Below are positions 22,438 to 36,155 of a stretch of 64,000 nt of DNA, piece by piece. The position numbers were made by a program, and so were the translations under genes. The first letter of the stretch is position 1. The number at the start of each line of letters is the position of its first letter. The notes below the pieces were generated by a model that saw nothing but the letters and a program-made list of their open reading frames with translations, ran no database searches and had not been told where the DNA came from. The DNA comes from Lepidonotus clava. Taxonomy: Eukaryota > Annelida > Polychaeta > Phyllodocida > Polynoidae. The stretch covers positions 49,528,426 through 49,592,425 of the forward strand of contig OW387146.1 of the NCBI GenBank assembly GCA_936440205.1. Direction: 5' to 3'.

Positions 22438-22825
22438 GGTATTGGGTGGTATTAGATTGATCTATCCAAGGTTAGGTAATCAAGGATTCATTCATTTTAT
22501 ATCTAGAGGATAAATACCGATTAGGGGGAAAAGAGGGGTAGGGAGGGCGACCAAACAATAACAAGGGTGTGTATATCTAGATGCATACCTCTACCAAGAA
22601 GGAAGGTAATGTTTGGTCAACAGAGAAACGGGTTAGTGTAGACAAATTTGGATACTAAAGAACCGCTTCAGTCTAGACAAACACTGGTCGAGTAAACATT
22701 CCAGCGGAAGTAGGTTCCTCTATGTACGAAGCGTTATAACCAACCCGTTCACTGCGAATCAATTGATTTCCATTAACGGAAGGTTTTTACAGATAAAAAG
22801 ATTTGAAAGACAACAAGAAACAGAA
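22438..22825. other. Polinton left subterminal region
   Basis: Non-coding, with purine-rich runs near 22,525-22,560. Likely holds the promoter of the polymerase leader exon that follows. Confidence 0.4.
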
Positions 22826-23150
22826 ATGGCTGATCACGTAGATAGCGGAGAATGGTCGGAGGACTCGCTGGAAGCCTACGTGGGATCATTTTTTGAAAAA
22901 GATGTTCTAGTAACCTGGGCTAGATCACAAGGACTTATCAACCATCCATCAGTCATTTCCCACTTGGTAGAAATGGAAAACAGCATGGTGAGTTCTGAAA
23001 GTGATTATTTTGATATAATAAATCTTTAGAATAAAGTCATGCTACTCGAGAAATACAAAGCATTTTCCATACTAATCTTAGTTATTTTATTCTATAGGTT
23101 TCGCAACCAGATGACGATTGGTGTATGTCTAATGAAGAATGAACTGATCT
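22826..23150 (+). CDS. Polinton polymerase leader exon(s) (fossil part)
   Basis: An acidic helical frame from the ATG at 22826, followed by a GTGAGT donor near 22,987 and a pyrimidine tract plus AG near 23,098. Further short exon-like pieces follow to the right of the foldback insertion (for example about 27,770-27,825, flanked by TTTTCAG and GTGAGT), leading towards the zinc-finger exon at 28183. Inference: an N-terminal, disordered leader of the polymerase gene or a separate small early gene. Introns in Polinton polymerase genes are known from several animals. The region is interrupted by the 23198-27573 insertion. Confidence 0.45.
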
Positions 23151-23197
23151 GCTCTATACTTTCGATTGTGAACAGGATATGGATAAATATCTATACA

Positions 23198-26100
23198 TAG
23201 TCTGGGGTCCGAACACCAAAAAGTAGCTTATTTAAGGATTTGGTATGCCATGAAAGGTTTATACCCGAAACTATTTTGGGGTGCTAGAGGGGTCCTTTGG
23301 GCATAAGAATATACCTGTTGTCACTCCGTAGAGGTGTGCATGAGAGTGACAGCAGCCATTTTGTTTGGCAACCCCCTTCAAAATGTAACACAATATAATA
23401 CAGTCTCTTTCTTTAATAGCAGACTCAATAAGTTAGCTATCCATTTCATATTAGACAAATCAATAGTGCATTAGTAGGGGAAGATGAAACATGAATAACT
23501 TTGACTTTATCCAAGGTCAAGGTCATCAAAATTAAGGTCAAACTTTGAAAAATGTCAAAAAATGAGTTTTTTTCTCCTTCTAAACTATCTTAGCCTATGA
23601 AATATGTATAAATAACATCTAAAACCACTCTAGAGTGCTAGAGGGGACCCTTGGGCATAGGAATATGCCTGTTGTCACTGTGTGAAGGTGTGCGTCAATG
23701 TAACAACAGCCATTTTGTTTGGTTACCTCCTTGAAAAATGACCTAGCAAGTTATGGTCTCTTTCTCTAATAACCTATCAAATTATTAAGCAATTTATTTC
23801 ATATTAGACAAATCAATAGTGCATTAGTAGGGGAAGATGAAACATGAATGACTTTGACTTTATCCAAGGTCAAGGTCATCACAATTAAGGTCAAACTTTG
23901 AAAAACGTCAAAAAATGAGTGTTTTACTCCTTCCAAACTATCTTAGCCTCTGAAATATATATAAATAACATATAAAACCACTCTGGAGTGCTAGAGGAGA
24001 CCCTTGGGCATAGGAATATGCTTGTTGTCACTGTGTGAAGGTGTGTGCCAACATGACAGCAGCCATTATGTTTGGTTACCTCCTTGAAAAATGACCTAGC
24101 AAGTTATGGTCTCTTTCTCTAATAACCTTTCAAATTATTAAGCAATTTATTTCATATTAGACAAATCAATAGTGCATTAGTAGGGGAAGATGAAACATGA
24201 ATGACTTTGACTTTATCTAAGGTCAAGGTCATCACAATTAAGGTCAAACTTCAAAAACATCAAACAATGAGTGTTTTACTCCTTCCAAACTATCCTAGTC
24301 TATGAAATATATATGAATAATACCTGAAATCACCTTGGGTACTGGAGGGGTCCCTTGGGCATTGGTAAAATGTTGTCTGTTGCCAGTTTGTTAATCCATG
24401 CTTATGCATGACAGCAGCAATTTTGTTGGGCTTTCATTTTGAAAATCTGACCAAGAAACAAAAGCTTACTCAATTTTTAAATCAATAATTTCAAATTAGA
24501 GAATTCATAAGCTTAATAGTAGGCATGGATACAACATGATTAACATCATCCAAGGTCAAGGTCATCAAAGGTAAGGTCAAATTCTGAAAAAAAAACCATC
24601 AAAATCAGGGTATTTTTTCTTCTAAACTATCTAATCTATAAGATATGTAGAAATAATATCTACAAATATTATGGGGGCTATAGGAAATCCCTGAGCATTG
24701 GTAAATGCCTGTTGGTACTCTATGAATGTTTGTGTAAGTGTGACAGAAGTAATCTTTTCCCCTTCTCCTATATACATAAAGCCCCATTAGGAATAATCTC
24801 TCATTGGTTCATGCAAATTATCAAGACATCTTATTCATATTAGATATATCAAAAGTGTATTTGTTAAAAAAATATTCAAATAGGGTTATTGTGACCTTAG
24901 TTAAGTTTAAGTCATTGGAAATAATGTCACAGTGACATGCGAGTGCTGCATTGTAAAAAGACTCCTATATACTATGAAATATGTAAAAATAATAATGAAA
25001 TCAATTATTATTATGTTACTTAAGCAGTCATTGGGGAATAGGTAAATACTGTTGTAATTCTGTAAAGATGTGCAAGTATGACAGCAGACATTCTACTGTC
25101 TAAACAGCTAGAAACAAGAACTAGTCAGAAATCTTCATAGATTTAGCATAGGCAAACACAGCAGAAGGCAACAACCTTCCTCTGTCTTCCTTCATCCCTT
25201 TCGTTTATATTATCAGAAATAGTTCCCTTTTATGTTTAGACATACAAGTTAAGAATCAATAAAGAAACACTAAGTTTTCGAGTTACATTCATTAGTTACC
25301 AGTTTCAAAATTCAGGGTGTACAGTTTTTACAGTTTTTCTTACCAGTGCAGAAATACTTAATTATGTTTGGTATCAATGAAGTAAAACCTATTCCAAAAG
25401 AGTCATTTCAGTATTCTGAGGATTACCTTTCTATCATGGGAAAAAGTTCTAAGTTGATAAAAGTTTAACAAGTAAGATATCAGAGGAGTTAATTCCAACA
25501 GAAGGAAGGGACATTTAAAAGGATTTGAGGTGATTACAGAGGCATGCTAATACACCAAGTCATAAACTGACCTTAAATCTCAAACCACCAGTTTGTAAGG
25601 CCCTATCCCACAAAGGCCAGAATATTGGATATGGGCTATTACATTACAGTTCTTTTACAAATTGGCTGCTGTCACACTTACACAAATCTTCACAGGCAAT
25701 GCCAAAAAGACTCCTCTAGCACCCCACGGTAGTCTTAGGTATTATTTGTGTATATTCCATAGACTAGGAGAGTTTGTAAAAAAGCAAAGCAATCACATTT
25801 TAACATTTTGCAAAGTCTAACCTTAATTTGATGATTTTGGCTTTGGATAGAGTCAAAATCACTCGTGTTTCATCTTTCTCCATTAATGCACTAATCATTT
25901 AACTTGTAAGAAATGAATGGCTAATATATTGAGTAGGCTATTACAGAAACAGAATGTATCATATTGTGTCACATTTCAAAGGGGGTGGTCAAACAAAACC
26001 AATGCTGTCGCTCTTACACACACCATCACAAAGGGACAACGGGCATTTACCAATGCCCATGAGACCCCTCTAGGACCCAAGAATAGTTTCAAGTATTATT

Positions 26101-27573
26101 TACACATGTTTCATAGACCACAATACTTTGGAAGGGAAAAAAACACTCATTTTTTAATGTTTCTGAAAGTTTGACCTTATCATTGGTTTGTTGGTTGGTT
26201 GATTATTGGTTGCTTTACGCCCCCTTATTATTGGTGTCTTTGACCTTGGATAAGGTCAATGTAACTCATGCTTTACCTTCCCCTACTAATGCAATATTGA
26301 TTGTCTAATGTAAAATGGATAGCTTAAGAATTGGGTAGGTTATTAGAGAAAGAGACCATCGTTTGCTGGGTCATTTTTCCAGGATGTAACCAAAACAAAA
26401 TGGCTGTTGTCACATTAGCACAGACCTTTAAACAGTGACAACAGATATAGTCTTATGTCCAAAGGACCTCTTTGGCACCCCAGAATTGTTTTGTAAAAAA
26501 AATAAACACTCATTCTTTGATGTTTTTCAAAGTTTGACCTTAATATTGGTGACTGTGACCTTGGATAAGGTCAATGTCAATCATGTTTTATCTACCCCTA
26601 TTAATGCACTATTGATCTGTCTAATATGAAATAGATTGCTTAAGAATTAGGTAGATCTTTAGAGAAAGAGACCATCACTTGCTGGATCATTTTTCAATTA
26701 GGTAACAAAACAAAATGGCTGCTGTCACTTTGGCACATACCTTTACACAGTGACAACAGTAATCGTCCTATGCCCAAAGGTCCCCTCTAACACTCCAGAG
26801 TGTTTTTATATGTTATTTAAACATATTTCATAGGCTAAGATAGAATTGAAGGAGTAAAACACTCATTTTTTGACATTTTTCAAAGTTTGACCTTAATTTT
26901 GATGACCTTCACATTAGATAAAGTCAAAGTCATTCATGTTTCATCTTCCCCTACTAATGCACTATTGATTTGTCTAATATGAAATAAATTGCTTAATAAT
27001 TTGATAGGTTATTAGAGAAAGAGACCATAACTTGCTAGGTCATTTTTCAAGGAGGTAACCAAACAAAATGGCTGCTGTCACATTGACGCACACCTTCACA
27101 CAGTGACAACAGGCATATTCCTATGCCCAAGGGTCCCCTCTAGCACTCTAGAGTGGTTTTAGATGTTATTTATACATATTTCATAGGCTAAGATAGTTTG
27201 GAAGGAGAAAAAAACTCATTTTTTGACGTTTTTCAAAGTTTGACCTTAATTTTGATGAGCTTGACCTTGGTTAAAGTCAAAGTTATTCATGTTTCATCTT
27301 CCCCTACTAATGCACTATTGATTTGTCTAATATGAAATGGATAGCTAACTTATTGAGTCTGCTATTAAAGAAAGAGACTGTATTATATTGTGTTACATTT
27401 TGAAGGGGGTTGCCAAACAAAATGGCTGCTGTCACTCTCATGCACACCTCTACGGAGTGACAACAGGCATATTCTTATGCCCAAAGGACCCCTCTAGCAC
27501 CCCAAAATAGTTTCGGGTATAAACCTTTCATGGCACACGGAATCAGAATTTTCATGGCTCGGACCCCAGACTA
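23198..27573. mobile_element. Foldback DNA transposon, 4.4 kb, inside the Polinton
   Basis: Inverted ends TAGTCTGGGGTCCGA with a 4-bp duplication TACA on both sides (23194-23197, 27574-27577). Each arm is a series of five to six ~350-bp units; in the left arm the same unit starts near 23283, 23637, 23990 and 24340 (a GCTAGAGGGGTCC-like block), mirrored in the right arm near 27491, 27135 and 26790. Units near the ends are well conserved and those near the centre (about 25,200-25,600) are barely recognisable. No open frame of note, so it is non-autonomous. Confidence 0.88.
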
Positions 27574-28848
27574 TACAATAATGACTTGGTGTTTGACGAC
27601 GCTGTACAACAAAGAAGGGAGCAATTTCCAAACGTAACTATAAACAATCTAAATTGGTTGATTCCTGTGCGTTGAGTGGTATTACAAGTTTGAAATTCTG
27701 AAGACCGATTATTAGTATTTTTTCCCTTACATCGATAATAGAATACGTGAAAATCATATTTTCAGCAAACTAATACCGAACCGAAGGAAGCATCTGAGGA
27801 AAGGAGTAAAAATCCACAACCAGTGAGTTTAATATTGAGATAAATCAACTGCGACATGATATTATATTTAAGTTAGATAACAATACAAGTCAAGAACTAG
27901 ATAATAATTCCCCAACTCTCGCTTAACCTTGATGCATAGCGGTGTAATGCACATACAAAGTAATTTCCAATATGCTTTTTACCCAAGTATGCTGACCGAA
28001 CAGGATACTTGGTTAAAAAGCTAGCAGCGTTATATTCGCTGAACGCGTTAGTTTGAGCTAATGATTACATATACGATGACCTCGCTTGTTCGAGGATGGT
28101 TAGAATACTTGAGAGGTTTTCGCATACAGTAATCCGAGTATTCTACATGGAAGGGAATCTCATTAACTATTTTTTATTACAGTCTTCTTCAAAAACTTGC
28201 AGATCTTGTAATAAAGTGTTTACAAACCGGCATGATCTTCTAGCGCATGAGAAAGAATGTTCGGGAATGGAATGTGAAACATCCCCTGAGGAAAAGAAAA
28301 AAACACAAACCTGTTGGAAATGTATGCAACAATTTCAAACTAGACGAGAGTTGTATTTGCATCAAGGTAGACAACATGGTGGCGCAGAAAATCTTCAACC
28401 AGATGTATGGGAACAACCCCCATGGGATAATAACGGGGAAGTAAATGAACCTTTGAGAGAGGTATATGAAGCGAATAGGCTTCATATCTTAGCTGAACAC
28501 CAACTTGGGTCAGTAAACTCTGTATTTAATTTTCCAACAAACGATTTGCAGAATGGATCGAGAGAGTTTTCAGAAAATTTAGATATAATATACAGAGATC
28601 AAACTGAAACATTCAAAATTAATATCGCTCTGGGATTGATTCTCATCCACACTGAAAGAAATGAATACCGTTACTTCATCCCGTACCATAACGCTACTCT
28701 TTTTCCTACTCCGTCATCCGTCTCAAATTTAGCTGATTTTCAAAAGGTGAAAGAAGATTTACTCAATTTTGATCTTGGTTTATACTTCAGACAACAGAGA
28801 CCTGACACTAAATGGCGTCTCGCGTTTGTAACAAATATAGTTTACTTT

Positions 28849-31800
28849 CACTGCACGAAAAAAGAGCTTTCCAAAGGTTTCCATGCATAATAAAGGTTTT
28901 GTAAAGATGGATCCAGCTAATTATGAACTTTCACTTTGTTTTTAATAATCTTTCCATTCCCTAAAGGTAGTACATGTATTTACAATTTGTAAATCCTTAG
29001 TAATGGTTCATTAAAGATTGGCATGGACTTTAGTGACAACAAATATGTATTCAAGGTCATGTATTAAGATGACATTTCCACCAGCTTTCCATTAGTCTTA
29101 GAAAGAGCACCTTTGATATCAGTGAAGATCTTAAGAAGGTCAATGGCTATCACATTTTTTAGAAAAGTGATTTTTACAATTTGTAAGTAACCTTTAAATC
29201 TAATTGTTCACTATGGTATTTACATCAATTTTCAATTATCTAAGTGGTTATCTTTACATTCTACCACATGTCCTGTAAAGCTTGTGGGTAAGATTGACGT
29301 ATCCATAGTTTCAGAGTTTATATTGAAATTACTATTAGATACCTTGGTGAGGTCATTGAACACCAAAATATTGCCAACAATGTTTAAAGTCTAAGGAAGT
29401 TTGGTGAGGAACTACTTTCCAATACCCCTGAGCAGCCTGTCTCGTTATCAGTGAAAAGTGTAGATGTGTTTGGAAAAGCCAGGCTTATGTTATATTGTAA
29501 AGGTACTGAGAGGCCACATTTAATGAGCTTGGAGATGACTCAATGGTCATCTTTCCAATACCTCTGAGATGTTTGTCTCAATAATGAGTTAGAGTACACA
29601 ATAATGAGCCTCTTTTCATTACATCTGAGGTTTATACCTGAGTGATGAGTTTGGAGATTACCAAAATGGTCATCTTTCCAATCACTGTGAGATCTATCTC
29701 TCAGTTTGTCTCATTTCAAGTTTGATATAGAGAAAGAGGAAGAGTGCCTAGTCACTCCAGTGGCTTTGAACAGAAAAGGTGTCTATCAAAAGGATCATTA
29801 CTTAGAGGCAGTATAAAAACTATTACAAATATTTTGGTTTCCAATCTCTAACCCCACATGTAATGTAAGTAGTTCATGGTATATTGATCCAATTTCCAAG
29901 GATTAAACATACGGCAAAGATCATTTTTAGATATGACATTACAATGAAACTGATGATGATTTACTCATTTCCCCTCTAGTGGTTAGTTTAGAACTAAATA
30001 CTTAAAGATAACCTTTACAAGCAAAGTAAATTTGATGGAAATGTCACATTTACAATGTATTTACATCCTGTAAAGGTCATATTTGCTAATTATGCTATCT
30101 TTATGCACCAGGTGGCAGCAGCATTGTTCTCATCAAAATGTATATATTTACTCATGTTTCTTGTGTTTTTGTGTTTATAGGCCATCAGAACACAATTCCA
30201 TTACATACCAACTATCAACTGTCACATCAATGCAAAATATACACAACAATTAATGTATGAATAGATCTCCCAGTCATTGTGTAAGGGCTGAAGCCTTTTT
30301 ATTTTCCATTAGAATTGACTTAAGAGATATCAAGAGAATACTAAGAATATGTTGTATACCAAATGACAAAATATATATCTATATATCTATTTTAACAGTC
30401 AGATCACAATAAGGCATAAGTTCATATGTTCTACTCCTATCACTGAGGTGTATATCATCGTCAGTCCATGTGGTTGAGCATTGGTGAAAAAGAATGATGG
30501 ATGGGTTCAGGCTTTTTTACAGCGTAGGAGACCTATTCATATTTTAATTGTTGCGTACAATTAGCCTAGATGTGATAGTTGATAAATGGTATGGGATAGA
30601 ATTGTGACCAGATGGCCTATAGACCCAAAAAACAAGAAACATGAGTAAATATATACATTTTGATGAGAACAATGCTGCTGCCACCTGGTGCATAAAGATA
30701 GCATAATTAGCAAATATGACCTTTGCAGGATGTAAATACCTTGTAAATGTGACATTTCCATCAAATTTACTTTGCTTGTAAAGGTTATCTTTAAGTATTT
30801 AGTTCTAAACTAACCACTAGAGGGAACATGAGTAAATCATCATCAGTTTCATTGTAATGTCATATCTAAAAATGATCTTTGCCTTATGTTTAATCCTTGG
30901 AAATTGGATCAATATACCATGAACTACTTTCATTACATGGGGGGTTAGAGATTGGAAACCAAAATATTTGTAATAGTTTTTATACTGCCTCTAAGTAATG
31001 ATCCTTTTGATAGACACCTTTTCTGTTCAAAGCCACTGGAGTGACTAGGCACTCTTCCTCTTTCTCTATATCAAACTTGAAATGAGACAAACTGAGAGAT
31101 AGATCTCACAGTGATTGGAAAGATGACCATTTTGGTAATCTCCAAACTCATCACTCAGGTATAAACCTCAGATGTAATGAAAAGAGGCTCATTATTGTGT
31201 ACTCTAACTCATTATTGAGACAAACATCTCAGAGGTATTGGAAAGATGACCATTGAGTTACCTCCAAACTCATCAGATATGGCCTCTCAGTGCCCCTGCA
31301 CTATCACAGAGGCCTTATCTTTCCAAACCTTTAATTTGTTTTAATCTTTATAAAGATTATATTTAAGGTATTTCCAAACACTATTAAAGAACTTGAAATG
31401 TCATATCAACAATCTTTACCTTGTCAGTAAATATGGGATTTAGTAATTTTTCCAAATTCCATCAGGAACAACCTTTACTGCAGTTTACAAGGATAATTGA
31501 ATTTGGACAAGGTGTCCATTATAGCAATTCATGTGTTTTGTAAAAAGAGCCATTACATTCAGTAAGGATGAGGAGAATGGTCATCTTTCCATATTTTGTT
31601 AAGGTTTACTAAAGACCATTCTTGTGACATTTAATTTTTCATGATGTGTGATCTTAGATGAAATTTACAATGTTCACAATAGAACAATAAAGGTCATCTG
31701 ACAGGGCCAAAAAGGACCCTTGGAAAAAGAGCCATTACAAAATGTAAATATCATGAAAATTACAACTTTTACTGTTTGTTCAAGCTCATCCCTCATGGTT

Positions 31801-31891
31801 TGGAAATGCCCTTATATTCAATGTAAATGTAGCCATTTATGTATCTTTCCAAGAGAATTAATATCTTGTAAAAGCCTATTTTCGCGCAGTG
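28849..31891. mobile_element. CACTG-ended foldback transposon, 3.0 kb, inside the polymerase region
   Basis: The ends are CACTGCACGAAAA and, read inward from the right, CACTGCGCGAAAA, with a 3-bp duplication TTT (28846-28848, 31892-31894). CACTA/CACTG termini with 2-3 bp duplications point to the EnSpm/CACTA superfamily (or Chapaev). Nearly the whole element is a palindrome: for example 29,985-30,180 is mirrored at 30,610-30,835, with the centre near 30,370. There is no coding potential. It inserted after the Polinton was in place. Confidence 0.85.
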
Positions 31892-32954
31892 TTTGTAACA
31901 TCAACAGGATATGCATTAGGAAAGGGATTACTTCCAAAATATGTCAAATCAAAAGGATGCATAGAGGGGTTGGAACACCCACCTAACATCAGGAAACACT
32001 ATTACAATGATGCATTATGCGCATTTCGTTGTCTAGCTTTACATAACGGGCAAAGAAACAACATTGCTAAATCTGTTTCTATTTATTATAACCAGTGGCG
32101 AAGTTATATGAAAAACTCTATTCTATCTGACCAAAAGAAATACGAAGGATTAGGAATGCATGATCTCCCCGATTTCGAAAGATGTTTTAGTGTTTCTATA
32201 TATTTGTACGAATTACAAGAAGATGGAGAAGCAACTATCCTTCGCTACAAACCAACTACACGGCATAATTCTGTAATGTACTGTAATTTATATGATTACC
32301 ATTTTTCATATATTTATGATTTTGCTCAGTATGCTCTGAAATTTCTTTGTCCGCTATGTAAAAAGCATTTCAAATATAAAGGGAATTATAAGCGACATGT
32401 CCTCGTATGCGATAGTAGAACCACATTTAAATTCCCAGGTGGTTTTTTCAGCCCTCCTGGAACAGTATTTGAAGCTTTAGAAGAATATAATTTACAGGTT
32501 TCAAAAGAATAGCAAATATTTTCATGGTTTGCTGTCTTCGACTTTGAAGCAATGCTTGAAAAAATAGGGGAAAGACCTTCAGACAAGCTACTTTGGAGTC
32601 AGCGACATTGTCCTGTCTCAGTGTCTGTTTGTAGTAATGTCCCCGGTTTTGAAGAACCAATATGCATAATTGATTCAGAATTGGATAAACTTCTCACTAA
32701 ACTATTCAATCAATTAAATGCTATCCAGGTTATGACCTATAATTTAGCAAAAGAAAAGTGGGGACATATTGCTGACGAGTTAAATGAGTTGCTGAAAAAA
32801 TGGATACCTGAGAAAGAAAGAAATGAGAAGAATGAAGCAGAGGGTGGGTGCATAGAAAAGGAAACCAAAGTGGATGAACAAGGCATTAACACAAACAACC
32901 AAAAAGGCCACATTATCATGTATCATAAGTTGAAAACCCTAGCAAGTAAATTAA

Positions 32955-33948
32955 AGAGAGGGGCCAGTTAAATTTTAATTTTGTAAAATTCTCATGTTAT
33001 ACCGTAGATATGATGCTTTGATATGAATAAAGGGGTATTCCCTTGGAATGGCTTTATAAATAAGAGGAGTGGAGGCGGTTGCTGCCACCTTGTGTTGAAT
33101 GTGTGTAGTTGTTTCTGGTCCCAGGATGCACTGGGCCATATCATACTTGCAGCTACCAGCCTCCATTACAGCAGCCAACAATACTATGCTGCCCATAGTC
33201 TGCCATTATTATTGTTTCTCATTGGGAACACTTAACTTCACCTGTTAATTTTCAGTTATGCTAAAGAACTGTTCGAGGTGCAAACAGAAGCATTCCCCAG
33301 CTTATGGAGACTATTGTAAGTACTACCAGGGACCTGATTTACCTCCTCTGCCGGTACCAATTGTTGATTCAAATATGGCGCGTTCAAACCCTGTTGCGCC
33401 TGACTTCAGGGACCGGTCGGACCCCAAATACCTTGAGTTTTTGGAAGGGAAATATCTCCAGGAGGATCAATTTTATAACTGTAGATTGATATTTTGCATG
33501 TGAAATCTTGTCTCTATATCAGATCACATATTGAGAACCCTGCACACCTGACACAGGACGTCTGTTTGTGACGTCACAAAAATGACAGTTATATTCAAAT
33601 TTCAAATTTCTAAATTCCATAAAAATTATATTTTTTCACATTTTCTTTTATGAATCATTTTATTTTGTGATTTTAATATCTTTAAGACTTATAAATAACA
33701 GTTGACAAATTTCTTTTTGCATTTTTTCTTAGTTTTATATTTTTCCAGCTGTTCTGCTTGTGACGTCACAAACAGATAAATGGTCTGTGAAGGCATTGTC
33801 AGATGCAGGCAGAGAAACTAAATTTGCTACACAAAAATGTATATAAAATAAAAACTAATAGAGATAAAAGTATAAAATTTGGTTTGGTTATTCCCTGGAT
33901 GGTAGGAATCACGACAGTATGCTATATTTTGGTCACTGGCCCCTCCCT
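32955..33948. mobile_element. TTAA-flanked MITE, copy 2 (994 bp), inside the Polinton
   Basis: Same ends and flanking TTAA (32951-32954, 33949-33952) as the 562-bp copy at 11434-11995, and the right half aligns closely from the TGACGTCA element onward. It is longer by an internal block (about 33,020-33,520) absent from copy 1, which contains an exon-like open stretch described separately. Confidence 0.85.
33253..33505 (+). other. Exon-like cargo inside the MITE (Cys motif)
   Basis: A pyrimidine tract and TTTTCAG (ending 33,253) precede an 80-codon open stretch beginning L-K-N-C-S-R-C-K-Q-K-H, with a third Cys ten residues on (H...Y-C-K-Y-Y), then a Pro-rich linker and D-P-K-Y-L-E-F-L-E. The C-x2-C-x4-H-x6-C spacing resembles a zinc knuckle or a truncated zinc finger. 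A captured host exon is the simplest reading; an ancestral piece of the autonomous element is the other. Confidence 0.4.
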
Positions 33949-35931
33949 TTAAATCAATACATGAACCAACTCCCAGTTATAGGATTTAATTCTGCTCGAT
34001 ATGATCTCAATCTAATCAAATCCAAACTGTTTTCATTTTTGAATTTCAAAGACAACGATACCAAGGGCCACGTTATAAAAAGAAACAATTCCTATCCTTC
34101 AATCACTAATGATCGCTTTAGGTTTCTGGATATCACTCAATTCTTAGCTCCGGGGTGTTCGTATTCGAAGTTCCTCAAAGCTTTTGGTGTTCAGGAGAGT
34201 AAAGGTTTTTTTCCATATGAATACTTTGATTCAGTTGAACGACTTAACGAAACTTGTTTACCTCCCCATGATGACTTTTGCTCTTCTCTTAAAAAATCAA
34301 ATATTTCAGATGAAGAATACTTATACCTACAGAAAGTTTGGGTTGATGAAAATATGAAATCTTTTAAAGATTTCTTGATATGGTATAACAATAAAGATGT
34401 AGAACCTTTTGTAACCGCGGTGACTAGACTTCAATCATTTTACTTTGATAGAGGACTTGATATATTCAAAATAGCTATCTCAGTTCCAGGAATAGCTCAA
34501 AAAATTTTATTCGATTCAAGCAAGCGTTCCAAAACATACTTTCAGATATTTGGATCAGATGATGAAGACTTGTACAGAACATTTAAAAAGAATATCGTAG
34601 GGGGGCCCTCTATAATTTTTAAGCGTTATCATAAAGTAGATGAGACATTAATAAGAGATAATAGATTATGGAAGAGTATTGTAGGATATGATGCCAACGC
34701 TTTATACCTTTATTCAATTGGTCAAAACATGCCGACTGGTGCATATGTTAGACGATTGGCATCAAATAACTTTCGTGTGGAAAAACAGACACGTCAGCAT
34801 GTATCAATGGTTAGACTGGAAAGCTTGTGTTGATGGAGTGGATATAATTCACAAGTTGAATGCTAGTCATGAGAAGCGTATTGGACCCTATCTCGTTGAT
34901 GGATATTGTTGTCAGACAAATACAGTGTATGAGGTGAGTCTATTTCATGAGATAGGAATTTAACTGAAATTCCCAAGAACATGAGCATATTTTTAAAAAA
35001 GAAATACCGATCATTTTATATCATAGCTAGAACGTCTCTATCTTTAGTTTCAGGGATGTTACATTCATGGGTGTGACTGTCAAAAGGGTTGTATGGATGA
35101 GTCCGAACGAATGAAAAAATTAAACCGCACTCATTCGCGGGAAACCTTCATCAAAGCGCAAGGATATCGCGTTGAGGTTATTTGGGAATGTCAGCTGTTG
35201 TATACGGAACCGGGGTTGTTATATATGAGAGTGCTGCCTCCACACTCAAGGAAGCATCCCGGAGGATTAACCGAAAATGATATACTGAAAGCTGTGAGGA
35301 GTGGAGATTTGTTTGGCAGCATCGAAGTAGATATCAAGGTAAAATATTATCTTCAAAATATTGTTAAATATATATATGTAGTTAATTGTCACATGTTTTA
35401 TAGCCAAAGTTTATATATATATATATATATCTATATTTTCAGGTACCATCTCAATGGGGTCCGGGATATGAACGCCAGTGCTCTCCTCAAGAATATTTTG
35501 GAGAAATGGCTCCTTTGTTTTGCACGAGTGAAATCCCCTTCCACACCATCGGGCAACACATGCAAAACCACGTCACCAAAATGGAACTCTCACAGGTGAA
35601 AATTAACAATTTATCGTTTCTGTTATTTATAAGAAGACAAAATGAAATACCTATATATAATGTTAACCCTTTTCTATTTTAGAAACCAAGGAAACTCCTC
35701 GTAGGCGGGATGTCTGCTAAGAAAATCCTTCTTGCAACTCCTCTGTTGTGTTGGTATTTGGATCACGGAATGGAAGTAACAAAAGTATATCAAGTTGTCG
35801 AGTTTACTCCGAAGAAATGTTTTGAATCCTTCCAAGACGAAGTCACAAATGCTAGACGCTCGGGCGACGTAGATTCATCACAAGCAATCATTGCAAACGC
35901 AATGAAATTAATTGGTATGTATGTATGTATG

Positions 35932-36155
35932 TATCCAAATAACGACGCGATCGGCGCCGGCGACAGCAGACAAGGCTGATCTGAGCCAAGTTCGCTGACC
36001 GGGCACGACGGGGTTGTTTCAACTGCTTGTTCACATACTAACCTGAACAAGCTGTTTAAACTTCCCGTCGGGAACCAGGTCGTGCCCGGTCAGCGAACTT
36101 GTCTGTATCTGCCTTGTCCGCTGTCGGCGGCGGCGACCGCGTCGTTATTCGGATC
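35932..36155. mobile_element. Small inverted-repeat MITE (~0.22 kb) in a polymerase intron
   Basis: Two ~78-bp arms (35932-36010 and about 36077-36155) are inverted copies (ATCCRAATAACGACGCG ends), GC-rich against an AT-rich background, between the donor near 35,915 and the acceptor near 36,270. Each arm contains AAGTTCGCTGACCGG, the same core as the palindrome at 43895-43930. Confidence 0.75.

Noticed and set aside
29700-31000. Pair of divergent genes suggested by mirrored small frames
   Set aside because: The mirroring is the palindrome of the foldback transposon; no protein features.
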